From positions 62,001-126,000 of the forward strand of contig LLEY01000103.1 of assembly GCA_001414485.1 (NCBI GenBank): a stretch of 64,000 bases of DNA. The letters are read 5' to 3'. The position numbers and the translations under genes were made by a program. Each line of letters starts with the position of its first letter. Within the stretch, counting starts at the first letter, position 1. The stretch is from Calycina herbarum. Taxonomy: Eukaryota > Ascomycota > Leotiomycetes > Helotiales > Pezizellaceae. The notes below the pieces were generated by a model. The model did not search any database and had not been told where the DNA came from. It saw only the letters and a program-made list of their open reading frames with translations. Positions 42,366 through 53,671 of this stretch are shown here, in pieces.

Positions 42366-44577
42366 CTAATATGCTGCACTTTGTTTATAAAAAGCATCTG
42401 GTCCACCTGGAGGTGCACTTGGCGCCGAAGGAGCTGCACCTTCTGCAGTCCCAGGTCGCTGATAGGCCTTATATTGACTACTAGGCGGAGGAGCTCCTTG
42501 ACTAGGTAATGTTTGTCTTGAGTCGTATGGTTGACCAATAGTTGGGTATCCTGCGTTGGATGAAGAGGGTGGCACATGTGACGACTGTGGTGGTTCCGGA
42601 GGCGCGTAACTAGGTTGCTGTTGGTGCGATTGGGCTTGAGGTGGCCCGCCATAAGTAGTATAATGTTGAGTTGTAGGTTGTTGGTTGGCAGGTGGTGCGT
42701 TAGCGGAATACGGATCGTCCGTTGAATAAACCGATGCGCTATATTGCGTGTTCACTGGGGAGTCATAAGCAGAGGTGGCAAGTTCTTGTGGATTATTGGA
42801 ATATGTGCTCAGAGGTCGAACAGTAGGTTGGGTTTGATGTGGAGGGTATTGGTTCGGGGGTGGAGAAGAAGTCTGTAGTGGAGCGGGCTTGCTAGCGGAA
42901 GGAATTCTAGGGGTCGCATCCCGTGGTGGATATTGTTGTTGTTGATGGGGTTCCGAAGGAGCTTGCTGTTGTTGCTGCTGCTGTCGTTGTTGTTGAGTCA
43001 CGACATAGAAAGGAGCTGGAGTGCCAGTCTGGGGTTTTGGAGCGTAGCCTTGTGGGGATGATGGTTGTTGAGGATAAGGGTTCTCTGCCCATTTCTTAGT
43101 ATTCCACTTCAAATATCTCTAGGATGTGAGTTTTACCTTGAGGATTTGGCGTATAGTATCTTTGGGGGTCTTGTTGAGGTGGAGCGGCCTGAGGTGGATA
43201 TCCTCCACCATATCCAGGTTGACGCCCGTATTGGTAGCTGGGTTGAGCTTGTGTCATAGAAGCATCCAACAGATTCTCATAATCTCGACAAGACTTAATA
43301 AATCTTTCGTTGAGTTGTGTAAAATCATCTGATATGTGTTAGCAGTGCATATAATTTGGATATCTATGTGGCGAGCTACCTTTTCTCTGAGAATATTTTC
43401 CAATAAGCTCGATGAGCTTTGGACGAATAGCTAGTGTCGAGTGATACAATTTCTAGTACATATGTTAGCAAGATAATGAAACAGAACCTGGCAGATCATA
43501 CTGTAATTTCCTCGTTATCTCGAACATTGAGATCCGAGGTTGACGTGCTTAACAAAGTAAGAAGCTTCTCGACATTTTTTATCTCTGCAAAGACCTCTTG
43601 TTCCATCTGAGCCTCTCTCTGTAATTCTTCTGGTGTAGGGTCTGCCAGTTTCTCCACATAATTTAGAGGAAAAATTCCGGTTTGGCCCCTCAAGAAACCC
43701 TTCCACCAATCCTTGAATACAGATTCGAGAACCGCAATGATATCTCCCTTTCGAAAGCTCAACTCTTCGGGTTCGCTAGCCTGGAAATCGAAAAGCGCCC
43801 GAACGCGGGATACCGTTGCAGCAGTTGTCCCGGAAGGAACTGTACTGGCTTGTGCAGCAGGCTGTGCAGATGGACCAGGAATAACATTCGAAGGTTGTGC
43901 TGACTTTGCCTGCGCCTGTGTGGCCTTGTCTTGGATTGATAACTTCAACGCCATTTGTAACTCTTCCTCCTCCTTTTGGCGATCCACATCTGTAAGTCGA
44001 CTTTTCGAGGGGGCCGAAGGAGGGTGTAGATTTGGGTTCTGGCTCTTGAGTCGCTGGTACTGATCTCTCATGATGCCAAGATCTGGGTCCTTAAACATTT
44101 CCGCCCATTCAGCCATTCTCTCGAGGATCTTTGCTTTCACTTGTTGGTGACTGTTACGGTCGTTGGCTAATCGAAGAAGGGCGTCTGTAAATGCTCTCGA
44201 GGCAAGTTCCCGGTGCATCTTGGGACCGCAGTTTTGGCTAAGGGCGTTGGCAAGCTGTAGCAGACATTAATAACAGTAGTTGGTTGCCTCTAAGAATATC
44301 TGACCTCGAGGGTATATAGCTGCACATTTGCATTTCTATGCGCCAGCCGCTTTATCATCGTCGCCACAGCATCCTTCGCACCACTGTCTTCTGTAGTAAC
44401 CTTGTCGCAGACATCCATAATATACTCCCAGTTCTCCGAGGTGAGATTCTCGTCGGTTGCCTTAGCTGTAAGGGCCCGTTAGTCTCATTGCCCATTCTTC
44501 GCAGATGCCCTAAAGCCTCATGCCCATCCTGACTTACCAACAACATCGTCAAACGCGTTCTGCTGTGCGCGGAACAT
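42366..44577 (-). CDS. HSE1: ESCRT-0 subunit Hse1 (STAM homologue)
   Basis: Exons 44538-44577, 44305-44465, 43502-44254, 43380-43452, 43137-43328, 42366-43084; 645 residues. With Vps27 it recruits ubiquitinated cargo at endosomes for multivesicular-body sorting. Order: VHS domain (1-145; MFRAQQNAFDDVVAKATDEN ... WEYIMDVCDKV), UIM (about 161-180; EEEELQMALKLSIQ), SH3 (about 216-275; VRALFDFQASEPEELSFRKG, GIFPLNYVEKL), the GAT/coiled-coil core (KLYHSTLAIRPKLIELIGKY, DDFTQLNERFIKSCRDYENL) and a Gln/Pro/Tyr-rich disordered tail. Intron 43085-43136 uses acceptor GGGCAG with a TACTAAG branch, restoring PNPQ-ENPYPQQ. A 32-codon upstream frame precedes the start (separate entry). Convergent with the small acidic-protein gene. 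Confidence 0.95.
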
Positions 44578-44769
44578 CTTTGCTGGATATTTACTCTGTT
44601 CGAGATATCGGAAGCCGACTGCGGGGGAAAGGACGGGAGGTAAAGCGAGCTCGAAGGAGGCGTCTGATCCCTCGAATTTGTGTGAAGGTGGCGACTTTAT
44701 CAGAGCTAGCAGAAACACAAACAGATCGCGACAAAGGACCTGTGGGTGAATAATGTGTTGGGTAGTGAA

Positions 44770-44868
44770 TCACCTTGGTGTCTTCAAGTAGAGGTTCGCG
44801 ATAGTGGTGTGGATAGCTGGATAGGCTGAGGTGAAGCTACCACGGGCCGGTTGAGGCTTTGAGGTCAT
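44770..44868 (-). promoter_or_regulatory. Possible upstream open reading frame of HSE1
   Basis: ATG 44868 to TGA 44770, 32 codons, ending 192 nt before the HSE1 start on the same strand. It is in the expected leader region; if transcribed with HSE1 it could dampen translation. Alternatively it lies upstream of the transcription start. Confidence 0.4.
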
Positions 44869-45552
44869 TGCTTGACGTCTGTACAGTAGCCGCTCGCTAA
44901 TCAAGCCCCCAGAAAACGTCACCCCTCTTGCGTGTCATACCCCGAGATACGCCTCAAATCAGGCTTCCATCATGAATATCTGAGTACTTTTACTCTGGGA
45001 GCTAGTCGTCGACGTGAGTTTGGTTTCAATTGTATAGAATCTTCACTAGTTTTGCGGTATGAACAATGAGAAACTTGTAATCCAGAACGACCCGGAACTT
45101 CGACTCAAATGACTTGAGACTTGAACAGGTATTTACATTTCAGCTGGTGCTCGACCGTCAATTCCTCCTAACTCCCAAGAACCCAAAATATGATCATCTT
45201 GGACCCAAAAGAATATTCATCGTCTTTCATTCCAAACCTGAGAATTGCCCTTCGGCAAGCACCAGGTGCCAGAGATTTCTATGTTACATATAAATATCCG
45301 CAATGCTCTCAATCGCAGATGCACATTACAAAAGTAAGTCCCCTCAAAACCTAGGAACCCAATCATCGATGCAGAGGAACAAAGGCAAGACCACCAGACG
45401 CTATGCTTCCAAAAATAAAATGTACTCCCTGGGAAAACCACCCAAACCAAGAGCCACGGGATCCATTCCCTCCCATAGAAAAGCGCCGGTAACTCCATCA
45501 CATAATGCATAAGAACAAGCTGCAAATTCGGTTGTATAATACCGATCAGAAA
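44869..45552. other. Intergenic between ZDS1 3' end and HSE1 promoter
   Basis: About 680 bp without a supported gene. It contains the 3' flank of ZDS1 and upstream DNA of HSE1; short open frames here lack recognisable features. Confidence 0.6.
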
Positions 45553-48534
45553 TCACCACATCTCGTCGTCGTCATCGTCTCCTTGTTGGCGATTCCCACC
45601 GGACTGACCAGATTGACCGTAAGGATAATACTCCTTTCCTTGACGATTAGATTGAGACTGATCACCATGGCCGTTTTCCGTATCGTGCTGTGAAGCTCGG
45701 GATTGGGGTCGGTTTGAATCATCGTCGTGGTGGTCGTAATCGTAAATCTGCGAATCATCGACGTACTCCACGCCACCTTCATTAGGCGGGTTTTGCGCTG
45801 CTGGTTCGGCATATTGAGCGATGCCCTGGAAATACGATTAACATCATTCAACTAATTTTGGAGGAGTTAGAAGAACTTACTTGGTGGTAATCGTATCGGT
45901 ACTGTTCTTCGCCATTCGCTCGTGCTTGCGCTTCTTGCTCTTTCCGTTGCCGCTCTGCTTCCTGCTTCTTCTGAAGAGCCGACTGAGGGATGTTCATGGT
46001 CGGATGCATTTGTTGAACCTTGGCCAAGTACGAGTACATGAAATTACTGAGGAGAACCTGACTGTATAACGCTCTCCGAGGATTTGCTAATTTGATATGA
46101 GCCATGCGATAAATGGCTCTCTCTTCGAGAATTGAAAATCTGGTCCAGCTGTAGTCAATGTCGGGCTTAAGTTGACGATGCGGGGGATCGGGCGAGAGCG
46201 CTCTCTGGGAACTGGCCTTCTTGCCACCAGAGTCCCTGTCGCTCTTCTTTTTTCCACCAAAGAATGATGAGAATAGCCCATCCTTCTCCTTCTTGTTCTC
46301 ACTTCCAGATTTACGACTACTCTCCTTCTTTCTCTCATCTTGCAATTTGTTGTCCATGCTATCACGGTCCATAATTAAACTTTCACGACCCCTTCCAGAA
46401 CCAGTATCCATGGTAGATTGTAAGACGTCCAGGCGAGCTGTGTCGTGAGATTTGTCAACTGCGGCTTTCGCTTTTGATTTCTTGTGATCATCGTCCTTTT
46501 TCTTGTCTTTCTTATCTCCATCACTACCCTTGAACCAGCCCCAACTCGTCTTTCTAGATCCAGACTCCGAATCGTCCTTGTCTTTCTTGGATTTCTTATC
46601 AGATTTCTTTTCTTCGACAGTTGGTATAAAGGTCAGGCTATCGGTCCTGGCACTATTTCCAGGGAGCGGTGAGGGATGCTGTGCCATGTCGTTCAGCGTC
46701 TGGTTTGGCGTAACTTTGGCGGCTGGCTGTGGTCTATCTAACGTGGGGCGCCTGCTAGATTTCGCTGGAGGTTCGGGGATCTTCTGTATCAGCTGGGCGG
46801 CCTTTTGTGAAGAGGATCGCTCTGGGAATGGGACGCTTGATTTGGGCGTTGTTTCTATATTTTCCTCCGGTGGCGGTGGGGTTTCAACAATTCGAGGCAC
46901 AGGTGCCTCACTTCGAGCTGTGTTACTTCTTGGAAGCTGGCCCGGCTGGGGTTGTCGGAAGTCTTGTCTCTGGGCCTCGGGTGATACTTCCTCTGGTGAG
47001 TGCTGGGACCCACCAGCTGGGTTGCTTTGCGGTAGGTTCTGTAAACGTCGTGCTCCACGATTTGGTCTAGAGAAATTTTCAGTTGGTGTCGGTTCCGATT
47101 GCACTTTCGTTAGCGGATAGCCAAAGCCCGGGCGTCCATCTATAGGCGAGGAAACTGGGGATTCCTCAGTATCGGTATCTGCTCGTATAGACCCAGCTCT
47201 CTTTGAAAATGGGACTCTGCCTTCCTTTCTCAGACTCCCCCTTCTATATGTTGTTCTCGTGGATCGTCTTAGTCCTATCCCCGGCGCCTGTGGCAGAATT
47301 GGCATGTCCTCCTCCATCGCAGATCCATCCCTTCCCGTATCGAGACTCAACTTTTGCATCGCTTTCGAGGGATCTCTAACCAATGCATCTAGCTCTTTCA
47401 GATCGGCAATTTTTATATCTCGTGAATGGTCCGAAGACAGAGATTTCTGCCTCTCAAGTTCTTCTGCTCCATCCTTATACCCCACCGCCCCTCGACCGCC
47501 GTCATTATCGATCTGCCGTGATAGCATGGACTTTTTTCTTCTCAGACTACTCACTGAACCATTCCTTTCTACGCCGTCTGGTGAGAGGGATGCTTGGTCG
47601 CCAGACCTCCGTTTTATAGATTGTACTCGGTTTTCCAGGAAAGTCTTGAACTCCATAGGTGCCAGCTCAGGGTGTACTCTGGCCGGTACCCAAAATAGTC
47701 TCGAGGGATCATCTTCATTATCGTCACCAGTAGGAGCCACTGATGGCATTAACGACACTCCTTGAAAAGACGGCAAATCGGGGTCGCTGGTATTTCCTAC
47801 ATCCATCGACATGCGGCGCAAGGCCTGTAGGTTGCTAAGCTCCTGCGCGACTGCAGCTGGATTCGATTCGTAGTCAATGTCATTGAGAGGGAACTGCGCA
47901 TTGGCAGCATCGGTATGATCTCGAAGTGATAAGGAGGGCGACAGTGGCCCCTTGTCAAAAGAGCTGCTTCTGGGGCTCTGAATCATGCCTGGTGATGTGT
48001 GCGATTTCTTGTTTGTGTTTCCGTTGGTGCTGGCTGACGGTCGCGTCCGCGAACCCTTCGAGTCAATGTAGGAGGTGCCGTCGTCAATAGTATCGTTTAG
48101 AGGGGAGGGCCCGGGAGCAAAGCTCAACGGTCTGTCTGATTTCGTGTAGTCATCGTCGCCATACATATCTCCGATAGCCTATCGATCATTAGATCCTCCC
48201 TCTGTGGTGTCGAGGTATGGAAGAGCTTGCCTCGGTGACGTGGTGATTGGTATCACTGATGGAGAGTTGAGGACCATGCCCGCGCCTGCTGGCAAAGCTC
48301 CCACCAATTTCTCTTGGTCTTGAAGAAGTCTGCCGAGGAGCCAAAGGGTCAGCGACAACATGCAAAGCGGTATTGGGATTTCAAGAAGATCTGATGTCTC
48401 GAGTCGTGGAACGCGGTACAACAGGGCGAGTTCGCCGTCGTTCGGCCTAGCCGGATGGTCGTGAAGAGGAGGTGTTGATTCACAGGCATACCAAGGCGCC
48501 TGACGGGTGCTGCAGAAAGGGTACATACCTTCAT
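45553..48534 (-). CDS. ZDS1: Zds1/Zds2-family PP2A regulator
   Basis: Exons 48529-48534, 48231-48329, 45881-48178, 45553-45825; 891 residues. The first exon is only ATG AAG before donor GTATGT. Exon 2 encodes RPREIGGSFASRRGHG ... SISDTNHHVTE and is followed by a GC-AG intron 48179-48230 (GAG/GCAAGC ... GATAG), giving the join HHVTE-AIGDMYGDDDY. The body is Ser/Pro/Lys-rich and disordered, with an early conserved block (RLFWVPARVHPELAPMEFK, about residues 195-215). The Zds C-terminal domain (about 705-760) reads DIDYSWTRFSILEERAIYRM, IKLANPRRALYSQVLLSNFM. Final Asp-rich tail DDDDDEMW. Yeast Zds proteins bind and localise PP2A-Cdc55 and affect mitotic entry and mRNA export; role by family. The tiny first exon is less certain than the rest. 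Confidence 0.9.
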
Positions 48535-50506
48535 CGGGGCAGCGATCCCAAGGAATGTTTCCCCTTGCCTTGCCTGGCTTGCTTCGCAACTAACACCACT
48601 CAAAGAACCTCTGCGATTTGCTGCTCATCGGGAAGGGTGTGGTAACGGTGTTGAAACGTATTTGGAGCCGTCGCGTAAGAATGTCGAGGAGGACGGTTAA
48701 GAATTACGAAATATCGTCATCGCAGGAGCGGGTGGTTGAATCGAAATGCTGGAGTTGTTCAAAGGGAATCGGGGAGTGGTCGAGGTTGGTCAGGAGCCGA
48801 TTAAAGCGGCGTGGCGGCGAATGGTTTTACAAGTGGAGTTGTCAAGGGGGTCAGGTTCTATGCAAATCTGTGAATCCTGTCCACAGACACTTTGGTGATG
48901 CTTCAGAATTACTCAAATTCTCTATATATAAAGATAACATTCAAGCAAAGAAAGAATTAGTCCGCTGAGTGTAAGTGCTGTAAGTGTAAGCGAAGCTCTC
49001 CCGCCGAACTGTTCTTTACACACTTGTAAAGCTTGTAGGTATCTAACATTGTCTTTGCCGCTTTACAATTCCTACAAAGTAGGGAGCAGCTGTCAAATTC
49101 TAGCTCCCCTGTCTTTCAGCGCTACAAGCACCTATACGACCGTACCTAGGCATACTGCTCGTTTAACATTACACCTGAATGCAAACAATACTGGCAACAA
49201 GGTGCTTATTTGCCATATATGACGAGCTGGTGGCTTTGACTATGGCTTGAGTCGTCGAGTTACATTGCATGGACTGCTCAATCCCCCCCTATTATTATCT
49301 GACATGCTCTTTTCAGCAAGATCACTCACTGTCTTTGCCGCCCACCTCATATTCCATTCAATATGCGAAAAGCCTTCTCATCCTCCCCCCTTTTCCCCCT
49401 GGACCACATCATCCACATGCACATGCAGCCTCGTCCCTCCCCAGCAGCCAGCTTAACTCCGAGATCGGGTTCCTCCTAAAAATAGGTAGCACGTGCAGAC
49501 ATCCGGTCTTTCCAGTCTCCCAGTTGATCTTGATCTTGGAGAAACATAAATCGCAATCCAATTTCTTCAAGCGGCAAAGCAACACCAAAAGGAGCCAACC
49601 TTAAATCCTTCCCTTCTACCCCCCGTTACCACCAACGCTTATTTTGCCTCCCACGCTCTAAGCCCCTTTGGTCGATTTAGCCTGTACCCAAAGCTGGGAA
49701 CTGACTCGACATGATGAAGAATCCAACATGAACGATAGCGTCAGTCAATATATGATTAAACATATAAACATATCATATGGGCTCGCCGACTGTCAAATGC
49801 CAAAAGTCGACACTCGTCTTTTGCCAGATGGATGGAAGGAGTTGTCGGAAAGGGGGGAACTGTCCAGGCTGAAAAAGTGACACGCGAGCTCAATCCCACC
49901 GGGTTGTGCTGTCCCTTCCGGCTCCACATTCCCACATCACTAGAAATCGTCATGCGAAAATTGTTGACTATGGTGCTGGGCATGTTTTGTATGTGTGAAA
50001 ATTCTCAAGTCTTCCAACAAGTACAGAGCTGTCATCGGAAAGATGCAGCTGGGTGTCAAACCTTCCCGCTCTTGTAGATTCTTCTGTTTGTACAATACAG
50101 ATGACGTGGGGCTCAAGTGCGGGGAAGCTGAATATAAAATCCGGGGATTGTTGATGACAAGCATTCTTCACAGAGGTATCCAGGTACCAATACCCCTCTT
50201 CTCGTCATCTTCTCGTCACGTTCTAAGAAGACCCGATAAGGTTTTATCTGGTCTCTTGAAAGCACTTCTTTTTACTACTATTTACCAGGTTCCGTCCCAA
50301 GGTTATGGTAGTCGGTTACTTCATCCGAGACGGAAAATTCTTCTCATCGGTAGAGTTCCCACCGACATGGCACTGGCATACTTTGGGTCAGAAAGTTCTA
50401 CCTAGGCAGTGATTGTGAATATGGTGAATGCAATCTCACATTGTATGTATCCCAGAGTTGGCACCGTTTGTACCTCGAGTTACTCTACCCACTTTCCTTT
50501 ACAATC
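48535..50506. promoter_or_regulatory. Divergent intergenic region, ZDS1 and GH78 rhamnosidase
   Basis: About 2 kb. Nearest ZDS1 lies leader or promoter DNA; nearest the rhamnosidase, an A/T-rich segment with several short open frames, none convincing. No RNA gene seen. Confidence 0.6.
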
Positions 50507-52824
50507 ATGGCTACCCCAAATGCGTATGCTATAATTTTAACCTTCATCTCATTCTTAACCCTTTCGTTGGCGCAATCATGTTGGAAGGATACTCTATGTA
50601 GTGGTCCATCCGACACTGCGTTTCCTGGTCCCTGGGAAAAGAACATCTACGCCCCAGCATCACGAATTGTTTCTCCAAAATCGATATTATCTCGTGAGAC
50701 GGGAAATATAATCTCCTCATATCCAGGTCCAGCAAAGCTTCAAGGAAATGGCTCTCAATTAGTCTTCGACTTTGGCATCGAAGTGGGAGGACTAGTCACG
50801 CTGAACTATACTTCCAATGGAGCGGGATCTGTTGGTCTCGCATTTACAGAGGCAAAAAACTGGATTGGTGAATTTTCAGATGCTTCTAATGGACTACACA
50901 AAGGACCAGATGGCGCATTGTATTCAAATTTCGCCAGCGCAGGTTCTGGAAGTTATGTCATGCCAGATGTCAGCCTTCGAGGTGGATTCCGATACTTGAC
51001 AATCTTTTTACTCACTAGTGGAAATACGACCGTCGATATCACGGATATCAAACTCGAAATCGGCTTCCAGCCAACTTGGTCTAATCTACGAGCTTACCAA
51101 GGATATTTCCACAGCAACGATGAGCTTTTGAACAAAATCTGGTACAGTGGAGCATACACACTGCAGACGAATTCAGCTCCAGCAAATACTGGAAGGTGGG
51201 TACCTATGCTTACAACGGGATGGGCGAACAATGGTACTCTCGGCCCTGGGGATACTATTATTATGGATGGAGCAAAAAGAGATAGGGCTGTTTGGCCTGG
51301 AGACATGGGAATTGCTGTTCCATCCGTGCATGTGAGTACCGGGGAGCTTGATTCTATTAGGAATGCGCTGCAGGTTATGTATGATTATCAGGTTTGTCTT
51401 CCGGGGTCCCAGAAAGGATGCGTACTAATAAATTCATAGAATCCAACGGATGGATCATTTCCTGAAGCGGGTCCGCCATTATTGCAGCTAGGCTCAGATA
51501 CATACCACAGTAAGTGACAGACAGGTGTTAGAATATCCATATTTTCATTGCTCTAGTAGTTCTGGGGAAACCTTAAAAGAAGATTCGAGGGCGTTTAGAA
51601 GAACCAAGAAGTGAATCTTCTAATTCTTCTAAACTGCCTCAAACAATACAATGTTGGCTTCTTAACTAACTCGATGCAGTGTGGACGATGATTGGATCTT
51701 ATAATTACGTCCTTTACACCAACGATACAGTTTGGCTCCAGCAAAATTGGGATAAGTATCTCAAAGCAATGAACTTCATCTATGGAAAAGTCGACTCAGT
51801 CGGTCTCTTGAACGTCACCGGCCTCCGAGATTGGGCACGATGGCAAACTGGCTATAACAACAGCCAAGCGAACATGATGTAAGAATTTTTTGTCTTTTAA
51901 TTGAAACATTGAATTCTAACATCTTATAGATTGTACAGAACACTGCTTACCGGCGCCGACCTTTCATCATGGATGGGCGACACCACAGGTCTCAGCGAAA
52001 CCTGGAAATCACGCGCCGCCTCTCTCAAAGTAGCAATCAACAAATATTGCTTCGACACTCCTTACGGCTCATTCAAAGACAACGCAACAGCCACGACACT
52101 CCACCCCCAAGACGCAAACAGCATGGCCCTCCTCTTCTCTGTCGTTGACACTCCTTCAAAAGCAGAATCTATATCCACGAACCTCCTCAAAAACTGGACA
52201 CCAATCGGTGCCGAAACCCCTGAACTCCCTCGGAACATATCCCCTTTCATATCGAGTTTTGAAATCCAAGGCCATTTCACGATCGGTCAAACCGATCGAG
52301 CACTTGAACTTATCAGAACTGGGTGGGGATGGTATCTCAACAACCCCAATGGCACAGAAAGTACAGTTATCGAAGGCTATCTAACAGATGGCTCTTTCGG
52401 ATATCGTGATACTAGGGGATACGCTAATGACCCGAGTTACATCTCGCATGCTCATGGATGGAGTTCAGGTCCAACGAGTGCGTTGACGGAATTTGTGCTA
52501 GGTCTTAGTGTCACCAATCCCGTGGGCAAGACTTGGAGACTTGCACCACAATTTGGAGATCTCAAAACGGTTGAGGGGGGTTTTGTGACGAAATTGGGGA
52601 AGTTTCAGGCTAGCTGGGAGGTTAAGAATGGGGGATATACTCTGGGGTTTAATGTTCCGGAAGGAACTACTGGTACTCTCGTCCTACCTTGCTTGACCAA
52701 GGGAGAATTCCCAAGTATCAAGGTTGATGGAAAGAATGTGTCGGGAGAGATGAAAGCGAAGATTGTGGGCGAGGGTGTGGTTTTCACTGCGGCGGGAGGT
52801 TCCCATACCATTGTCGTGGGTTAA
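50507..52824 (+). CDS. Secreted GH78 alpha-L-rhamnosidase
   Basis: Exons 50507-51391, 51440-51509, 51680-51878, 51930-52824; 682 residues. Removes terminal alpha-L-rhamnose from pectic rhamnogalacturonan or plant glycosides. ATG 50507 opens a signal peptide (MATPNAYAIILTFISFLTLSLAQ). Features: N-terminal beta-sandwich (LVFDFGIEVGGLVTLNYTSN), then the (alpha/alpha)6 barrel with the family motif DGAKRDRAVWPGDMG, NPTDGSFPEAGPP, LRDWARWQTGYNN, SFEIQGHFTIGQTDRAL, SHAHGWSSGPTSALTEFVLG, and a C-terminal beta domain. Many N-glycosylation sequons (NYTS, NGTL, NATA). Intron 2 (51510-51679, 170 nt) is longer than its neighbours and holds a hairpin. Diverges from ZDS1, tandem with SLM1. Confidence 0.93.
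51587..51640. repeat. Imperfect inverted repeat (hairpin) inside intron 2 of the rhamnosidase gene
   Basis: Left arm begins GAGGGCGTTTAGAAGAACC at 51587; the right arm ends GGTT-like TTCTTCTAAACTGCCTC at 51640. About 25-bp stem with a few mismatches and a very short loop. Confidence 0.7.
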
Positions 52825-53671
52825 CAAAGTAGTTTTTGAAAAATAATCCTGAAATAAGAAATATTATTTAAACCGCCAATGTTAGCAGTGGTTGTGCTTC
52901 TAGTTAGTATAGCTCTCGAAAACATCTAGGATAGTAAATTACTCGATGATTTGGTTGGGAATACGAGATTAATATTCGTACTCTCTTGTTATCTAACTCT
53001 TTCTAGGTAAGCTACGAGTAAGCTACGAGCAAGCTGCTAAATTCTAGCTTACTTATAACTTACTCGTGGATTATTTGTATTTCTAGCTTCCTAGTATACT
53101 AAGTTCTTTACTAGCTTACGGTTTACTAGCTTATTCGCTAAGAACCTTTTATAAGTATATCTTAATTAATGATCATTTGTCTAAAATAACTTTTGAGGAA
53201 TTCGATTGTCCTAAGCCACTTCGCATAATTGCGTTATACAAACGATGGACGAGAATTAGTATCTTACTTTTATATTTGAGTAACTGGCGCATGCCATTGA
53301 ATCGTGAAGTCTAGCCGGGCGGTCTTAGAGGATCGACGTCATCCCACTCAAAGGGACCACCAATCAGAAGCTGCGCTGAAACCTGGAAGAGACAGCATAA
53401 GGTTGGATATCAACCCAACACGTTGTGTCCACTCCGTAAACTCAACCTTCTTTTCCCATTCTCGTCAGTTGGAATAAAGACAAGTTCACTGATCTCGAAA
53501 TTTCCCAAATCAAATCCTTTGAAGGAGAGGATACAGCCCAATCTGGATAGCGCCGAGGTACCAGGTTCCCCACCATCCATCCTTTCAACCTTAAGGTTCC
53601 AGGTTACTCGTAAGATTCCACCACCAACCGATCTACAGCTACAATTCAAGGTTCTGACCACTGACACAAAT
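52825..53671. other. Intergenic, AT-rich with short repeats
   Basis: 3' flank of the rhamnosidase and promoter of SLM1. 53005-53170 contains repeated AAGCTAC/GTAGCTT-type words (11-bp minisatellite plus inverted copies). Confidence 0.6.
53005..53037. repeat. 11-bp minisatellite, three units
   Basis: AGGTAAGCTAC, GAGTAAGCTAC, GAGCAAGCTGC in tandem, followed at 53046-53070 by inverted relatives (AGCTTACTT, ACTTACTCG). Same unit as the minus strand of 2017-2072. Confidence 0.75.

Noticed and set aside
46503..47120. 205-codon plus-strand frame inside ZDS1
   Set aside because: Antisense to a Ser/Pro-rich coding exon; no recognisable features and the minus strand is clearly coding.
53423..53671. 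N-terminal extension of the SLM1-like protein
   Set aside because: Open by chance; no conserved residues, and the ATG at 53672 begins the Ser/Pro segment usual for the family.
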